The translations under genes and the position numbers were made by a program. Of a stretch of DNA of 64,000 nucleotides, positions 19,636 through 30,359 are shown one piece after another. Origin of the DNA: Endotrypanum monterogeii. Its lineage: Eukaryota > Euglenozoa > Kinetoplastea > Trypanosomatida > Trypanosomatidae. The notes under the pieces are model-generated. The model was not told the DNA's origin. It saw only the letters and a program-made list of their open reading frames with translations, and searched no databases. How positions within the stretch are numbered: position 1 is the first letter of the stretch; every line of letters begins with the position of its first letter. The DNA lies in the NCBI GenBank assembly GCA_000333855.2, contig CM007319.1, positions 1,020,755 to 1,084,754 of the forward strand, given 5' to 3'.

Positions 19636-20484
19636 TTTAAAACACAAATTAGACAAAACGAGGCCTATCGAAATATTTACAATGAATTAATCTCCTGGAG
19701 ACAATCAACACAAGAAAACCAAGAGAGACGAGAAATAGATAAAAAAAATACAGACACACAAATATATATATAAATATATATTACAAAGTGCAAGTTACAA
19801 CGCTAGAAGAAAGAACAGGGAAAGTGGAACACTTTTCCAAAGCGTTGCAATACTTCCACGCGCACGCTGGCCTCTACTTTGCCGTCTGCAGTGTGGATCA
19901 AGTAATGAAAATGGCCCAATAAAAAAAAATTCCAACAGACGATTGCTACACTTTTTCTAGCGGAATCAGGGGTAGGAGGAAGAGAGAAAAGTAGCAGCCA
20001 CTGTAGACAGCACACTTATGAAAGACTTCTCTATTGAATGAGCAATAGCGAGTGGCGCGGTCAGCCGCAGAGAGTTACTAGTGACGCGGCACACGATAAA
20101 AAAATTAATAATTATAAAAAGTATCCTGTGGCTGAAAAGATATATACCCCTCTACTCTTCCGCTTCGCTGTTGCCTCTCGCCTGCTTTTTGCTTGGCTTT
20201 CTCCTGAATCACAGAGTGGGCTGGGAGGAACGGCTGTTCAAAAAGCGGGAGAGAGGGAGGAAGTGATGAAGGGCGCGAGCGTTGAGGATGAGAAGCATTC
20301 ACAACCAGTACAAAAAAAAACACAGACACACACACACGCGCGCAAATCACATGAGGAACAAAAGCACGCACAATGCTACTAAATAAAGACAACGCGCAAT
20401 GAATACGACAACTATGCAAGGAGCTCGGGGGGGGGGGGCGTTCCTCGAGTATTCTGTCGGTGCAGTTGTGTATATATAAAGAAG

Positions 20485-20506
20485 TATATATATATATATA
20501 TATATA
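20485..20506. repeat. (TA)11 microsatellite
   Basis: A perfect TA run followed by short TG repeats. Confidence 0.9.
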
Positions 20507-21982
20507 AATGTGTGTGTATGTGTGTAACTCTTTCTCTTCGGCTTCCCGTCTAAAATACAGTGTCGAGAGGGGGGGAAAGGGGAATGTATACACGAATTCC
20601 ACACTAACCGTTCCAACGACAAAGCAACAACAACACCAGAAAACCGGATTCGAGCACTCGTCCTCCAATAAATACTACCAGAAGGAAATGTACAAAACAG
20701 GCGAGTACACGCAAAACAACAATAATAGTGAAACAGGTAAAAAAAAAAAAAATGGAACAGCAGAATTGAGATACGAGTGTGCTCGTGTATACAAGTGCGT
20801 GCGCGTGTCTGTGTTCGACACTGAAAGGGGAACACTGAACCACACCTTCTTGATTTTAATATATACAAAAAAAAAAAAAAACGGGATGTCAAATATATTG
20901 TTTATTTCTCTTTTGTCCTTGTTCGTTTACGCTGGTCTTACTCTTAACAGCGGCACAAGGCTTGGTAGCAGAATCGGGAAAAAAGGGACGTCAGGCCGAA
21001 GGAGAATAGCACACCAGCACGAATAACCTAGTTAGTCAGTACCAAGACACCCAGAACTGTCAGAAAAAAAAAGCAGAGGAATGAAACACCAAATAAAACT
21101 TTGGATGAGTGGATGACAGAGCCTTCCAGGGTGCATGAAAAAGGGGAGGTCTTTTCTTTAATGAGGAATATGTGCAATTAGATAATAATCATTTAAGAAA
21201 ATGAAGAAAGGTTCCATAAACCTCCTCGGACCGCACTCGCTTTGATACACTATAGCTCACTTGCTCAATCGAAATCGGCGGCGTTCACACCAACGACATA
21301 AAACGTAAAGATGGGGAGCACGAAACTCGGCGCAGGCGCGCTGCCACTTTTTATGTCCCCTCTAGTAAGAGATTACGCACTTTCTACCTCGCGGCCTCTT
21401 TGCTGTTAACGTTTTCGTTCCACGAGTATGTTTGCGTGTGTAGATTTTAGAGAAGTAAATAGTGTCTATCCGACTGTGGGGGGGGGGGAGGATCGGTATT
21501 TTTCTTTTATTTCTGGGTGAGAATGCACGAATAATAGTTTGACTGAATGGCGAGTCAGTTCTTATTTGAACTCTTCTTCTTGTGTGCGTGTGTGTGTGTA
21601 CTGCGGAATCGTTTTATTGTCCTTGTTTTCAGTGCATTACAAACAAACATGTAGATGTATATATACAGAGAGAGATATATACATAGATTTATAGAGAGAC
21701 ACAGGTACAAGTGTCATGAAACGTACGTTTTACATTGTAATGTGTATTGGTTTCAGGAGGGAGCAGGTAGGAAGGGGGTGGCGTGGACAGTCAAGGAGTT
21801 GGTGAGGTTGAAGAGGTGAAGAAAAAGCGGAGGTCTCTCATGGGACACACACAATTCGTCGGCAGTTATGCTTCATGCAGTCGTGCAATGAGAGCGGCAC
21901 AGTTGGTGCAGCAGCTCCCATGCCGTGGTTACTGAAGGGGAGAAACAAGAAGAATGAGTTTTCTCTTTCGCGTGTTTCGGAC

Positions 21983-21997
21983 GGGGGGGGGGGGGGG
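21983..21997. repeat. G15 homopolymer
   Basis: A run of 15 G, which is C on the transcript. Its length is likely unstable in sequencing. Confidence 0.85.
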
Positions 21998-23055
21998 TAG
22001 AAGCCTACGAGCAGATCGAAGTCCTGCATACACTTTTGGATCAAGATGTAAAAAAAGCTTTGATATGAATTCCCGTCACGCATCCTTGATGACGTAACGT
22101 GATGAGAGGCATGAGGATACGTGTCAACCCTTTTGTCAGTGAAATACATGCGTCTTTAAAATTCGTCGCCTCTACACATCACACTGCAGTACGAGGAGGT
22201 AAAAGTTCGATTACCACCACAGCCACAAGAGCAGAAATGTAATTTGTAATTGGGGGCATACACACACGGCGAGAAGTAAATCCGGTGAATAGGAGAGAGA
22301 GTACCAAGGAAGCAAACGCATGTCTGCGCAACGTCGGGATATCTGCTTTCGCATGTGCTCACACGAATCTTCGCTTCGCCACACAGTACTGGTACCTCTC
22401 AGGAGCCAAGTCTATGCACCTGCCTCGATTTGTGAGCACCCCCACTCAGAGGGTGGAAATGTTCCTTTAAAAGGTAGTACACTCACAGGAACGACAGACG
22501 TTTCGCACACTTGGGCACTTACCACCACCCCATGGTAAGGGTGCACCTGTGCGACGCGCCTCAAATAGGACCCTTAGCAGGAGTACGGAAGGGAAAACGC
22601 GACGCGCTAGCAAAAAAAAAAAAGGAAAACCGGAGAAGCGAGAAAACTGCGTCGTACAGTCCTCTACGACTCGACGAGGACAACACAGGAAAGCTGCCTA
22701 CGCTTTCAGGGAATAAAAAAAAATGTTTTTTTTTTACGCAAACTCGGTCGAATTTCGTGTTCCGGAGAAGAAACAAGGATCCGCTACATTTTCAAAATCG
22801 TGTACCCGAGAATCGATGCAAAGCCGGAACCGTCTCATATACCAACACAGACCAAACATATCAAAAACCTGTTGTCTTTCAGGTTCTTTCAGATGAGAAA
22901 GTCGGTGTGGCTACCTGTTGAGCAACATATGTGGATGTCACAAAATCACTTCTCGAGCATGACCAGAGACCTGAGGAAAGATGTGGTGGTTGATACAAAT
23001 TTCAAAAAAGGCATATCATACGCACACCGCAACGCAGCAAAAAAAAAAAGACAAG

Positions 23056-24756
23056 TCAAGGGAACACACTGCGTAGCGCAGTAGCAAGGTCCTGTAGAGT
23101 CGCCAATGAAGTCAGTTCCACAGGAGAAGCGGTACTCTCGGATGTACCGCGTAGTACACGCAGCGACCAGGAGCCTCGCTCCGGTTCGATTTTTGGCGGT
23201 GACGGCGGCGGCGGCGGCTTCAAGACGGAAGCAAGGGTCGTGGAGTTGGGAAGTCGGCACCATTCTCGCTCCAGGGGCCTCTTTGTGCAAATCTGCGCGA
23301 TGGGATATGTTGTCACCGCAGACACTGAGGTGCTCGGTTGACTGTGTGACGTCGGTGTCACTGACGGCGCTTCGCTTCCACTTTCTTGGCGATGCACCTT
23401 CAAAGGAGGCAACTCCTCGTTCTCCCTCGTACCTTTGTCGTCTGCAACGGTGTTTAGATGTTTTGTAGACTCATTCGTTGCCGAGGGCTGCACGACAACG
23501 TCATCCAACTTCTCGTCAAGCAGTCGCATCAGCTGGGCAGGTCGACGGCCCTGCGCATGCGAAAGCGCCTCCTCATTCGCGCCCAACATGACCCGCTTGT
23601 AAAGTTCAGGACCGCCTAGACCGAAGCGCATGCTCTTGGTGACATGGAGATTGTAGACGTAACTCGACACCAATGACTGCACGACATGGTACTTGGCGTC
23701 CTCGCATGTGTACCGCGATGCATATATCATGAAGGAAAGGCGCAGTGGCTTTAGCGTCGCCGCGACCTCCTCCCTTGACGCACGGGAAGCTTTCTCGTTT
23801 GTCACCTGCAGGGAGGTGGCGTATATCGAACTCCCGCGGTGCTGCTGCCTCCGCGGCTTTCGACGCATTGGCCCCGATGACTTGACCAGCACCGACGTCC
23901 TTTCGTTTCCTAGGGGGTTACAAACCCACGTGAAAGGGGTGTACGCGGCGCACCACACTTCGATTTCACTTCCAGTTGCATGTTCGCCCGCATAGCTCAC
24001 CGGCTCCACCGACTCGAGAGCCATAACAAGAGGTCGCGTGCGCCACTGAGTTGTTTCGGAAGCCGATGGGGGGTCAGAATCAAGGTATGCTGCACAGTCA
24101 TCGTCGGGTGCCATTACGAGCACAAGAGGGAAAACGTCCCTTGCTAGGGCGTTCAAAGTTTCACCATGCGTGCAAAATTCCTGAGAAACATTATGCTGTT
24201 GAGGAGCCGAAGATGCGCCAGTATTGCACGTGTGCAATAGTTGGAGTCTTCCACTCATCACGTATACTGAAGCGTCACTTTGTTCTTGACAGCGCAACAC
24301 TGGTGGAACTCCTTGGTGAAAAAGTGCCCGGCGAGCACAGGCGGCGCGGGGCAACTTCTCAATTTGTGTCCGACGTAGCTGTTCCATCACTTGAGCTGCG
24401 TGGTTGGCGTGCAGTGGTAACGAAGCCACGCCCTCACGGTCTGGCACCGCCACGGCGGCGGGATCGCTGTGCGTGACTTCGTTCGACGAGGGGCACATCC
24501 GTTGAGCCCGTGCAACCTCCTCGGCAGATTTACTGAGGTGGGCGTCAAGAACTACACGCGGCCAGCAGCACTTGTGGTGCTCGTTGTAGAAATCTGCGAA
24601 AAACTTTAAATCGTGTACCTCTACAGAGAAGTCACAGCTCCCATCATGCCTTCGCAACACTGCTTCCGTTGAGCACTGGTGCACCTCCCACCCATTTGAC
24701 GGGCTGCATGGAATACCACAAAAAAACACGGAGCTCATGTGATGCATGCAAACCAT
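23056..24756 (-). CDS. Conserved-looking protein of unknown function
   Basis: A 566-residue soluble protein that I cannot assign. There is no signal peptide or membrane helix. The first 90 residues are Cys/His-rich but without a regular zinc-finger spacing. The middle (about 240-390) looks like a folded region with aromatic residues and ends in a helical stretch (YHVVQSLVSSYVYNLHVTKS). The last 150 residues are low in order, with Ser/Thr/Pro-rich sequence and a PPPPPSPP run. The upstream part of the open frame is translated from a 17-base T run and G-rich leader containing AG acceptors, so the first ATG after it, 24756, is chosen; two more in-frame ATGs follow within seven codons. High sequence complexity and coding-like codon use over 1.7 kb support a real gene. 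Confidence 0.75.
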   Translation of the reverse strand: MVCMHHMSSVFFCGIPCSPSNGWEVHQCSTEAVLRRHDGSCDFSVEVHDLKFFADFYNEHHKCCWPRVVLDAHLSKSAEEVARAQRMCPSSNEVTHSDPAAVAVPDREGVASLPLHANHAAQVMEQLRRTQIEKLPRAACARRALFHQGVPPVLRCQEQSDASVYVMSGRLQLLHTCNTGASSAPQQHNVSQEFCTHGETLNALARDVFPLVLVMAPDDDCAAYLDSDPPSASETTQWRTRPLVMALESVEPVSYAGEHATGSEIEVWCAAYTPFTWVCNPLGNERTSVLVKSSGPMRRKPRRQQHRGSSIYATSLQVTNEKASRASREEVAATLKPLRLSFMIYASRYTCEDAKYHVVQSLVSSYVYNLHVTKSMRFGLGGPELYKRVMLGANEEALSHAQGRRPAQLMRLLDEKLDDVVVQPSATNESTKHLNTVADDKGTRENEELPPLKVHRQESGSEAPSVTPTSHSQPSTSVSAVTTYPIAQICTKRPLEREWCRLPNSTTLASVLKPPPPPSPPKIEPERGSWSLRVLRGTSESTASPVELTSLATLQDLATALRSVFP

Positions 24757-25117
24757 ACTCACGTGAGGAGCAAAGGCAGCCAACGGAAGAGGGCACGAGT
24801 GTAGAGACCGGACACTTGTGCCTTTGCTGCGCACCCCCCCCCACCTGCCACGAAAAAAAAAAAAAAAAGCGTGTAATTGTTTTGCATTCAAGACAGCAAG
24901 AACATGTCAAGATAGGAAAAAGAGATGCACGGTGACTAATTTCAAAGCAGATTGCTCCCTCGCCTAGGGGAGCAGGGGAGAAGAGCACGGTGTACCCCCT
25001 CTACCCACATGTCATGTCCAAACACACTAGCGGAGTTAAACATGATGTCTCGATTCACGAGGGAAGGACTCCGTCGCTTAACAATATCCCTTAGAAGCAT
25101 GCTACAATGGTAAATAG

Positions 25118-25166
<49 letters not shown>

Positions 25167-25357
25167 CTATTATTATTTATTTATTATTTTTTTCTTTTGT
25201 GGACGCAAAGATAAATCGAGTAGGTAAGCTACAATATGGCCCAGGAACTTCACAAACAAGTGCATCGGCGTTGCTGCACTCTCTGTGTCGGTGTGTGCGT
25301 GTGCGTGGCAGGGGGTGGTGTCCACCTCAGCATAGCGAGGAGGGGGGGGAACCTTAA
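24757..25357. other. Short intercistronic spacer
   Basis: A 600-base spacer between selenocysteine lyase and the unknown protein. It contains the longest TA run of the window, (AT)19 at 25121-25158, and a 17-base A run at 24853-24869 that reads as a T tract on the transcript and is a probable splice signal. No gene. Confidence 0.75.
25121..25158. repeat. (AT)19 microsatellite
   Basis: The longest perfect AT run in the window, about 365 bases upstream, on the transcript, of the ATG at 24756. Confidence 0.95.
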
Positions 25358-26725
25358 TCACTCTGCTAACTGCTGTGCCGAGCGGCGAGCAATAATCTTG
25401 GCCGCTCGACGAACCTCATCCTTGGTTGTTGCGCGCCCTGTGGATATGCGGAGAGTGCCGATAGCTCGGTCAATGTTCACCTCAATCGCTTTGAGCGGAG
25501 CAGAAACGACGATATCGGCCCCCTCATCTGCCGTGGAGTGGCAAGCGGAGCCTGCTGAGACGCATACCTCATCCCCTATCGCCATAATAAGGCGCTGAGC
25601 CGAAATAAAAGTGACTGATGAGCCCGTCCTTTTGTTTGGAATCCGCTTGAAAAGTGCACAGCTGAGCGTGTTGGGCAGTGCAAAGGCGAGGTCTCCGTTC
25701 ACCACGAGATCCATCCCGTGCACGGCGAGCTCCGCCTTCATCACACGCAGCAATTCGTCGCGAGTGTCACGCATTACGGCTGCGAAACGATCCATATTCT
25801 TGCAGGCAAAAAACAAAGCCTCAGCGATGCCCGCTGCCAGCAGCACGTTCTCAGTACCAGGACGGAGGCCGCGCTCATGACCAGCGCCGAAAAGAATGTT
25901 GTGCACCTCAACACCGGGTTTTATGTACAGTGCCCCGATACCCTTCGGGCCGTAAAATTTGTGTCCGCAGATGGACAGCAAATCGATATGTAGTTCTTGG
26001 ACATCCACCGGGACCTTCCCAAGCGACTGCGCTGCGTCCGTGTGAAAAAGCGCCTCCTCACCACAGAGCTCCTTGGTGACACGGCACAGCTCCTTGATAT
26101 CGTTCACAGCACCGATTTCGTTGTTCGCGTACATGACAGAAACGAGGGCAACGGACTCGGGACCCCCAGGAAGACCTTTCAGCGCTGCCCTCAGCGACGA
26201 AGCATCAAGACGACCTGAACGTGGATTCACAGCAACACTCACCGTTTCCACAGCGCTGCAAAGGGCTGCATCTGCACTTTCAGTGGCACCAGCATCGCTG
26301 TTCAAACGCAATTTCCGGCCATCGATGAACCTCAGCACTTCTTCCACAGCTGGATGTTCTACGTTTGTTGAGACTACGTACCGTCTGTTTCGGTGTTTTT
26401 GCCGCAGGGCGTGCACCCCGCCGATAATCGCGAGGTTGTTGCTTTCTGTCCCACCGGAGGTGAAAATAATAGATTCTGATACAATTGCGTTAATCGATTG
26501 CTGAATTTTTTTTCTCGCTTCTTCCAACTCGTACTTGGCTGCCAAGCCATATGGGTGGGCTGAGCTGGGATTTCCCCAGACATGGTGTACCCGACAAATT
26601 GCATGCCACGCCTCGCTACAGAGAGGCGTGGTAGCGTTATAGTCGAGGTAGATAGGGAGCGGCTCAGTTTCCGGCAGAGGCTGCGGCTTACGCTTTTTCA
26701 GCGGTGGACCCTGGGCGTTACACAT
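25358..26725 (-). CDS. SCLY: Selenocysteine lyase / NifS-like class V aminotransferase
   Basis: A pyridoxal-phosphate enzyme of 455 residues that releases selenium from selenocysteine (or sulfur from cysteine). Visible marks are YLDYNATTP at the start of the fold, TSGGTESNN, the HTDAAQ cofactor aspartate, GHKFYGPKG with the Schiff-base lysine (about K256), RPGTEN, and the catalytic loop VSAGSACHS with Cys395. The GSACHS loop and the FYGPKGIGALY block are closer to selenocysteine lyase than to the mitochondrial desulfurase NFS1, which has a longer SGSACTS loop. Just before the fold is a basic cluster, PLKKRKPQP, that would suit nuclear import; from memory, the Trypanosoma brucei enzyme is nuclear. 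The start at 26725 leaves 30 residues before the fold, as in animal enzymes. An earlier in-frame ATG at 26908 would add 61 residues read from pyrimidine-rich leader. Confidence 0.92.
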   Translation of the reverse strand: MCNAQGPPLKKRKPQPLPETEPLPIYLDYNATTPLCSEAWHAICRVHHVWGNPSSAHPYGLAAKYELEEARKKIQQSINAIVSESIIFTSGGTESNNLAIIGGVHALRQKHRNRRYVVSTNVEHPAVEEVLRFIDGRKLRLNSDAGATESADAALCSAVETVSVAVNPRSGRLDASSLRAALKGLPGGPESVALVSVMYANNEIGAVNDIKELCRVTKELCGEEALFHTDAAQSLGKVPVDVQELHIDLLSICGHKFYGPKGIGALYIKPGVEVHNILFGAGHERGLRPGTENVLLAAGIAEALFFACKNMDRFAAVMRDTRDELLRVMKAELAVHGMDLVVNGDLAFALPNTLSCALFKRIPNKRTGSSVTFISAQRLIMAIGDEVCVSAGSACHSTADEGADIVVSAPLKAIEVNIDRAIGTLRISTGRATTKDEVRRAAKIIARRSAQQLAE

Positions 26726-28007
26726 CTGCAGTGAAGAGGATGGAACACCATCCACTAGGCAGAGAAGGGGAGGGTGCCAGGTGCGCTGTCGCCACGAAAC
26801 CTGTCCAACGCAAGAAAAGCTGCGGAGTGCATAGTGTCGTTTTTCAACGAAAAGAGGACAAAGAGCGACAAAGGTGAGAAGAGGTGAGCCTGAATCGAAA
26901 GAAGACATAAGGAGGACGTCGGGAGTTGCTAAAGATGCATTTCCGTGTTTTACGATGTACGAAGTGAGAGCAACAGCGTGTGCCCACAAGTCGATGAAAG
27001 CACGGCGGCCCCCCCCCCTCCATTGCGGTAGGAAAACGTAAAAGTGAAATCGTGAAAAGCGCCCAAGTAAATACGTTTGATGTCACGCTCTCCGCAACGA
27101 CCCTCGCACCGGCTGGGCAAGGGAAGATAGATAAGAGAGATCGGAAATGGAGGGAGCAACTCCTACTTCTACCAGGTTGAGTGGGTATCCCCACACCAGA
27201 CTACAGACTCTTTCTGTGGACGACAACATGCACTGTGCAAGACCCCTTCTGCTACAGTTGTTTCTTTTCAAAAGAGAAAAAAAAAAAGAATCGGTTTACA
27301 CGACTCTGCCCTTCTCACCCCTCTCTTTCTTCTCACAATAGCCACATTGAAATTGGCCCGCACTTCGCAGCTTTCTCTCCACTCTCATCTCAAACTTTGC
27401 CGGTAATATTCGCACGAAGTGAAGCTTTGCACGCTGAAGAAAGGGAAGACAACGAGAGGTACAGGTGTGTGGGTGGAACAAGGTTGAAGATGCGATAAAA
27501 TCAACGACGCTTCGCTGAGCAGACACAACCTTAAGACAGAAAAAGGGAGAAGCACAACTACACAAAAGTCAGACACAAAAACACCAAATGCGTTCCGATA
27601 CACACAGATTACCTGGCATCAGACAATCAGCTCATCAGCTAAAACGGAGGGACAGTCTTTTTGTGTGACTGACGAGCGGCTAAGTTGAAGAGAAAAATCG
27701 CCCCGATCGCCTGTATCTGTTTCCGCTTGCATATGTGTGTGTGTGTGTGTATGTGTGTGAGAGAGGGAGAATAGAGACGGAGAGACCCACGAGATGGAAA
27801 AAAGCGGCATCCCAGCAGCGCAGCAATCTAGGGTGTTATCTTCCCTTTCACTTCCTTCTCACCAAACTACCCGACTCTCCCACTAATGCCCGTCGACCGT
27901 TGCATCCTTGCGGTTATTATAATTGTGTTTGTTTGTTTTACTTACGAGGAACAAAAGCGTAGAAAAAAAAGAAGAATGTCATAAGGAATCATTCGACCAG
28001 ATGCACA

Positions 28008-28049
28008 AACACACACACACACACACATACACATACACACACACACACA
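28008..28049. repeat. (CA)n microsatellite, interrupted
   Basis: A CA run with two TA interruptions in the LEO1 3' flank. Confidence 0.9.
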
Positions 28050-28620
28050 TGCTCCCGATTTGCAGTGATACTCACTCGCATCATATGCACACTCTCAGCG
28101 AGATATCCCTTTTTTTTTTCTTGGTACCTGAGAAAAAAAAAAAAGCGGATCTTTAGGAAAGAATCGCCAACTCTCCTTTGTTGCTCCAAGTGCCGTCTCG
28201 ATAAGGGAGACAGGGGGAATGAAAAAGGACTCATTCTTCAATTGACTCTGACCATCGCCGTGAAGGACCAGAAAAGTGTACCAAATTTTAAATGAGCAAA
28301 CACTACTCGCACGAACAGTAGATAAATCATCTCGAATCTTTTTTCGCCCCGAATCGATCTCCTCTGCAATTTTTTTTTTCGACCACGTTACCTCCACGCT
28401 CTCCTGGACAAGATTTGAGGGAGAGACGTCTGACGACCTTTGAAGGACAAGCACAAACAGCTAAGTAAATTCCAGGAGGAGAAATTCGGGAAGGTGACAG
28501 AAAATTGTACCCGAGTAGATGAAGAAAAGACACCTTGGCTGATCAATGGCATCAGATAAGTCACACAGACGTAAATACGATCACAAGGGAAGAAGTCTCA
28601 TCTCATGTCCAGGCGACGTC

Positions 28621-28639
28621 GGGGGGGGGGGGGGGGGGG
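28621..28639. repeat. G19 homopolymer
   Basis: The longest homopolymer in the window, C19 on the transcript, beginning 13 bases after the LEO1 stop codon. Its true length is doubtful. Confidence 0.9.
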
Positions 28640-28652
28640 CGTCTCCACTCCG

Positions 28653-30359
28653 TTATAGTTCACCAGAAAAGCAAGCAGCAAGCTCTTCCCTCACGCGCTG
28701 TGTGGACACCGTCGGCAATTCTGCCTCCACCTCAGCGATCATCTTTGGCACCTCTGACTTGATCATGTCCTCTGGAGTGTCATTCATGCTAATGAACGTC
28801 AGTGTGCCGTCTACGGAAGCGAACGCCTCCGCGTTCATCGGAATTTGGGTCAGCAGCGCCCGCAGTGCTGCCGCTAAGCCGTCGTAACTAGACTGGCGTC
28901 GCTCTGGTTTCCCCATGTTGTCGGCAGACTGCCTGGAACCATCATCCGCATTATTTCGCGCATACATGTCCGCCAACCGCTCTTCAAATGAATCGACGTC
29001 ACTGACATCCTCATCGTGATCATGGCTGTCGCTGTTCTGCTCGTCGCGCAAAAACGGATCGCCACCCATGCCATTCTTACTACCGGTGCCCCCGTGAAGG
29101 TCCAGATCTCGGTCGAAACGATGACGTTTGTAGCCACGGGTTTCCGCACGCTGCGCCGCCTTCAGCGCCGCCTGCCTCAACTGTTCTTCGCGCTCGGCTT
29201 GGAGCTGTTCAGCCGAGACACTCGTGACATGCTCTTGCAGTCGTGCCTCCAGCTGCAATTGCTCGGCCAACGTCATGGGACGGCCATCCCGGATCCGCCG
29301 TTTTACCTCACGCTCACGCACCTCGTACTCCTCCCGCACATACTCCTCCTGAATTGAGCGCCCCTTACGCGGGCGAGCCCAGTCTATAGATGGCATAAAC
29401 GAGTCCAAGTAGGGCAAGTTTCGGTGCCGGTTCTCAATCTCGCGTTGGCGACGCTCCTGTGCAAGAGCAGCCTCTATAGAGGTCGCCTCCCCGAGACGCG
29501 CACTGAGATGCTTTTCCGGGACGGTGGACGCTATCACAGCATCGATTTCCATCCCCGCCTTGCCCACCTTCAGAGTCTCCCCGAGGATGTTCAGCGTAGA
29601 CTCCTGCGAAGGCAATAGAGTCATAATGTCATTACCGATGTGCATCGTCATGGACCCGTCGCTCCACCGCACGATGCGGCTATTGCTCGAGACACCACTC
29701 TCATCGAATCCCCACCGCATCACATTACTTGGTGTATAAAGCATAAACTTATTGCTCTCCAGATATGCGCACGTTGTCGGGTCGCAGGGACGAGGGTCCG
29801 CATGGAGCGTTTGTCGGTTCGGAAAAATAACCGGCATGTCTAGCAGCCACGAAGGCGTCAACGCCCTTTCTCGCTTTGCTTCCCAGTCCACCGGTAGCGA
29901 GCTTTCCAGCAGCGTGAAGGGAACATTTTCATCGGTGCGCAGCACATCAGCACCGGCGCTGCCAAAATACCGGGCGCCCTCCTCGCACACCAACACATCC
30001 TTGTTTGTCTTCATTTCCCGCGAAAGCACCTCGATGCCAGTGCGTTCTTCCTGGAAAAGATGCAGGTCATCTTCGCGGACCTCGCCACCGAATAGATTGC
30101 ATAAAATAGAGCGCGTGTCGATCAGACCTGGATCCTTGACAGCCAGCTGGTTTGTCTCCTCTACCTGGAAAAGAGGGCCGAAAAGTGCCTGCATCGTAAG
30201 CGGTACAGCCGCAGGGAGGTTGGCATTCCCAGCGTGTGAGAGGCCGCCATCCTCGTCGAAATCTGTCATTGTCGCCGCTGCTAGGGGAGATGTTGTCGCG
30301 GGTGTCTGTTGTGCGGGTCCGAGTAGTTCCATCCGCTCGGGAAGCGCATGGCGCTCCAT
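28653..30359 (-). CDS. LEO1: LEO1, Paf1 transcription-elongation complex subunit
   Basis: A 568-residue nuclear protein matching LEO1, a subunit of the Paf1 complex that travels with RNA polymerase II. The diagnostic core is at about residues 195-290: YLESNKFMLYTPSN, then SNSRIVRWSDGSMTMHIGND, where eukaryotic LEO1 has the conserved R-x-V-x-W-S-D-G-S-x-x-x-x-x-G-N block. After it come PEKHLSARL and a long charged, Arg/Glu-rich helical region (about 310-440), as usual for LEO1. An acidic Asp/His stretch follows and the C-terminus is folded-looking. The frame is open upstream through GTG; the first ATG is at 30359, with further in-frame ATGs nine and thirty codons on. The N-terminal 180 residues are less conserved-looking. 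Confidence 0.9.
   Translation of the reverse strand: MERHALPERMELLGPAQQTPATTSPLAAATMTDFDEDGGLSHAGNANLPAAVPLTMQALFGPLFQVEETNQLAVKDPGLIDTRSILCNLFGGEVREDDLHLFQEERTGIEVLSREMKTNKDVLVCEEGARYFGSAGADVLRTDENVPFTLLESSLPVDWEAKRERALTPSWLLDMPVIFPNRQTLHADPRPCDPTTCAYLESNKFMLYTPSNVMRWGFDESGVSSNSRIVRWSDGSMTMHIGNDIMTLLPSQESTLNILGETLKVGKAGMEIDAVIASTVPEKHLSARLGEATSIEAALAQERRQREIENRHRNLPYLDSFMPSIDWARPRKGRSIQEEYVREEYEVREREVKRRIRDGRPMTLAEQLQLEARLQEHVTSVSAEQLQAEREEQLRQAALKAAQRAETRGYKRHRFDRDLDLHGGTGSKNGMGGDPFLRDEQNSDSHDHDEDVSDVDSFEERLADMYARNNADDGSRQSADNMGKPERRQSSYDGLAAALRALLTQIPMNAEAFASVDGTLTFISMNDTPEDMIKSEVPKMIAEVEAELPTVSTQRVREELAACFSGEL

Larger units (their letters stand above)
19312..23055. other. 3.7-kb gene-free region
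   Basis: No gene supported. The region has TA runs at 19611-19635 and 20485-20506, G runs of 12 at 20427-20438, 11 at 21478-21488 and 15 at 21983-21997, and many A runs. Minus-strand frames of 187 and 181 codons around 20105-20892 are built from T-rich and TA sequence and look spurious. A cysteine-rich frame at 22156-22362 (minus) and the frame that follows it in phase after a single TAA (21838-22149) are more complex, but neither is recognisable. Confidence 0.55.
26726..28652. other. Intercistronic spacer
   Basis: A 1.9-kb spacer between LEO1 and selenocysteine lyase. It holds short TG repeats near 27733, an interrupted (CA)n tract at 28008-28049, and a G19 run at 28621-28639 just beyond the LEO1 stop. 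Pyrimidine-rich minus-strand stretches at about 26740-26900 are probable splice leaders. No gene supported. Confidence 0.65.

Noticed and set aside
20105..20892. Minus-strand frames of 187 and 181 codons
   Set aside because: They overlap each other in different phases and run through (TA)n, A runs and G12; not credible as protein.
20508..21026. 172-codon plus-strand frame
   Set aside because: Opposite to all genes, passes through two A runs of 13-14 bases (poly-Lys) and has no family resemblance.
22156..22362. Kunitz-type inhibitor resemblance (GCGGN followed by paired cysteines)
   Set aside because: Spacing between Asn, Phe and the last cysteines is short and the first cysteines do not fit; no signal peptide.
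28008..28049. CRISPR-like or tandem-array structure
   Set aside because: Simple dinucleotide microsatellites without spacers; nothing array-like in the window.
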